Shown here piece by piece: positions 63,165 to 64,000 of a DNA stretch of 64,000 nt. Under the pieces are notes generated by a model. That model ran no database searches. It was not told the DNA's origin and saw only the letters and a program-made list of their open reading frames with translations. Each line of letters opens with the position of its first letter. Positions within the stretch are counted from its first letter, which is position 1. The stretch is from Paenibacillus selenitireducens. Its GTDB lineage: Bacteria > Bacillota > Bacilli > Paenibacillales > Paenibacillaceae. The DNA lies in contig NZ_MSZX01000009.1 of NCBI RefSeq assembly GCF_002021565.1, positions 62,717-126,716 on the forward strand. The letters run 5' to 3'. Position numbers and translations under genes: made by a program.

Positions 63165-64000
63165 TTAGGGCTCTTGTGGAGCCTGTTCGCTCGGTAATCG
63201 CACTTCAAAAAGGGTACGAGCCACGTTGCTCTCGGCCGCTATCGTCCCGTGATGCCGCTCAACAATATTTCTTGCGATGAACAACCCAAGTCCGGTACTG
63301 CCGCCTTGATGTGATCGGGCTTGGTCACCGATATAGAACATATCGAAAAGATGCGGCACATCTTCCGGCGGGATATGATCTCCATAATTGATGACTTGAA
63401 CCACGATCTGATCCTCTATGACATAACCATGAATATCGACATACTGTCCATCATTCCCATATCGAATTGCATTGGTCAGGAGATTCTCGAATACACGAGC
63501 CAGCAGCTCTCCATCCCCCAAAATATTGAGTTGCGTTGAAACATGGAGTCTAGCAATCAAATGGTTTTTTTCAAATGCAGGATATAATTCTTCAATCAGC
63601 TGCTGGAGCAACTCACTTAAATCGATCGGTTTTTTATCTACGGTTAACATGCCGTAGTTCATTCGCGTAATCTCGAATAGTTCGTCAATGAGCTTCTCAA
63701 GGCGTTGCGACTTCGCCCATGCGATATTCGCATAATGTCTTATTTGTTCCGGCGTCAAATGCTCGTCCTTCAGAATAAAATCCAAATAGCCCAATACGGA
63801 AGTCAGCGGCGTACGCAAATCATGAGCTAAATTCAAGACTAATTGATCCTTGCTGTTCTCTGCAAAATCACCGCGTTCTACGGCTTTCTGTAACTTTTCG
63901 CTTGCGAGATTCATATCTCTTGCAATGTCCTCGAACTCGTCGCGCGAATTAATTTGGACACGGCTTTGAAAATCACCACTCGCCAGACGATGAATACCTT
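63165..64000 (-). CDS. Sensor histidine kinase, VanS-like (5' end off the window)
   Basis: The C-terminal 278 residues of a histidine kinase. At the window edge a HAMP linker is read (GIHRLASGDFQSRVQINSRDEFEDIARD), then the H-box LNLAHDLRTPLTSVLGYLDF with the phospho-acceptor His, N-box ENLLTNAIRYG, F-box FDMFYIGDQ and G-box GGSTGLGLFIARNIVERHHGT. The sensor and membrane part lie beyond 64000. It ends 109 nt before vanY-like, in the order expected for a vanRS-vanY type locus. Confidence 0.9.
   Translation of the reverse strand, partial: GIHRLASGDFQSRVQINSRDEFEDIARDMNLASEKLQKAVERGDFAENSKDQLVLNLAHDLRTPLTSVLGYLDFILKDEHLTPEQIRHYANIAWAKSQRLEKLIDELFEITRMNYGMLTVDKKPIDLSELLQQLIEELYPAFEKNHLIARLHVSTQLNILGDGELLARVFENLLTNAIRYGNDGQYVDIHGYVIEDQIVVQVINYGDHIPPEDVPHLFDMFYIGDQARSHQGGSTGLGLFIARNIVERHHGTIAAESNVARTLFEVRLPSEQAPQEP

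Overview
This 64 kb window reads as a chromosomal segment of a Gram-positive Bacillales, most likely Paenibacillus or a close relative. The reasons are strong AGGAGG-type ribosome sites, several TTG/GTG starts, an S-layer-anchored glycosidase, copper-amine-oxidase-type stalk proteins, CcpA cre sites, Fur boxes of Bacillus type and clean intrinsic terminators. Identification rests on protein family recognition by eye; no database search was run. No rRNA, tRNA or CRISPR array was seen.

Layout. 1-8 kb: a partial RsgA-type GTPase behind a leader ORF and terminator, a decayed DinB gene, a C45-type peptidase, a DinB/WYL-regulator pair, and a CPBP protease divergent from a MerR regulator across a palindrome. 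8-12.6 kb: MFS efflux pump, VOC protein, LysR and AraC regulators, CsaA. 12.6-19.5 kb: secreted chitinase with a perfect cre site, MetE behind LysR-type operator motifs, a DUF2935 protein, an enolase-superfamily enzyme. 19.6-25 kb: an ABC exporter/DUF1854 operon preceded by a long leader with a 10-residue leader peptide and a terminator, a HAD phosphatase and a metallophosphoesterase. 25.3-32.4 kb: an iron/siderophore uptake locus of two half-ABC transporters, two FecB-like lipoproteins and an AraC regulator, with three Fur-box-like sites.

32.5-39.5 kb: an amidohydrolase of the MTA/SAH deaminase type next to a MerR regulator fused to a methyltransferase, two GNAT proteins, MazG, and a GH84 glucosaminidase without a signal peptide. 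39.7-44.2 kb: a 1518-residue surface GH20 hexosaminidase with three SLH repeats. Together with the GH18 chitinase and GH84 enzyme this gives an amino-sugar polymer degradation theme. 44.7-55.6 kb: purine permease, nitrite/sulfite reductase-type half-domain protein, DeoR-DeoD operon, MFS/TrmB pair, 5'-nucleotidase, Crp/Fnr regulator, copper-amine-oxidase-domain protein, HhH protein.

55.7-61.1 kb is accessory DNA. It holds an orphan phage terminase pair whose large subunit carries one in-frame stop, two AT-rich genes with TTG starts and no recognised family, and an IS4-superfamily element with 16-bp inverted repeats. 61.1-64 kb: a nucleotidyltransferase-like protein, a VanY-like D,D-carboxypeptidase and a partial histidine kinase.

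The most promising leads are two apparent ribosome-mediated attenuators (upstream of the RsgA-like gene and of the ABC/DUF1854 operon) and the MerR-methyltransferase/SAH-deaminase pair, which share a similar operator-like sequence.
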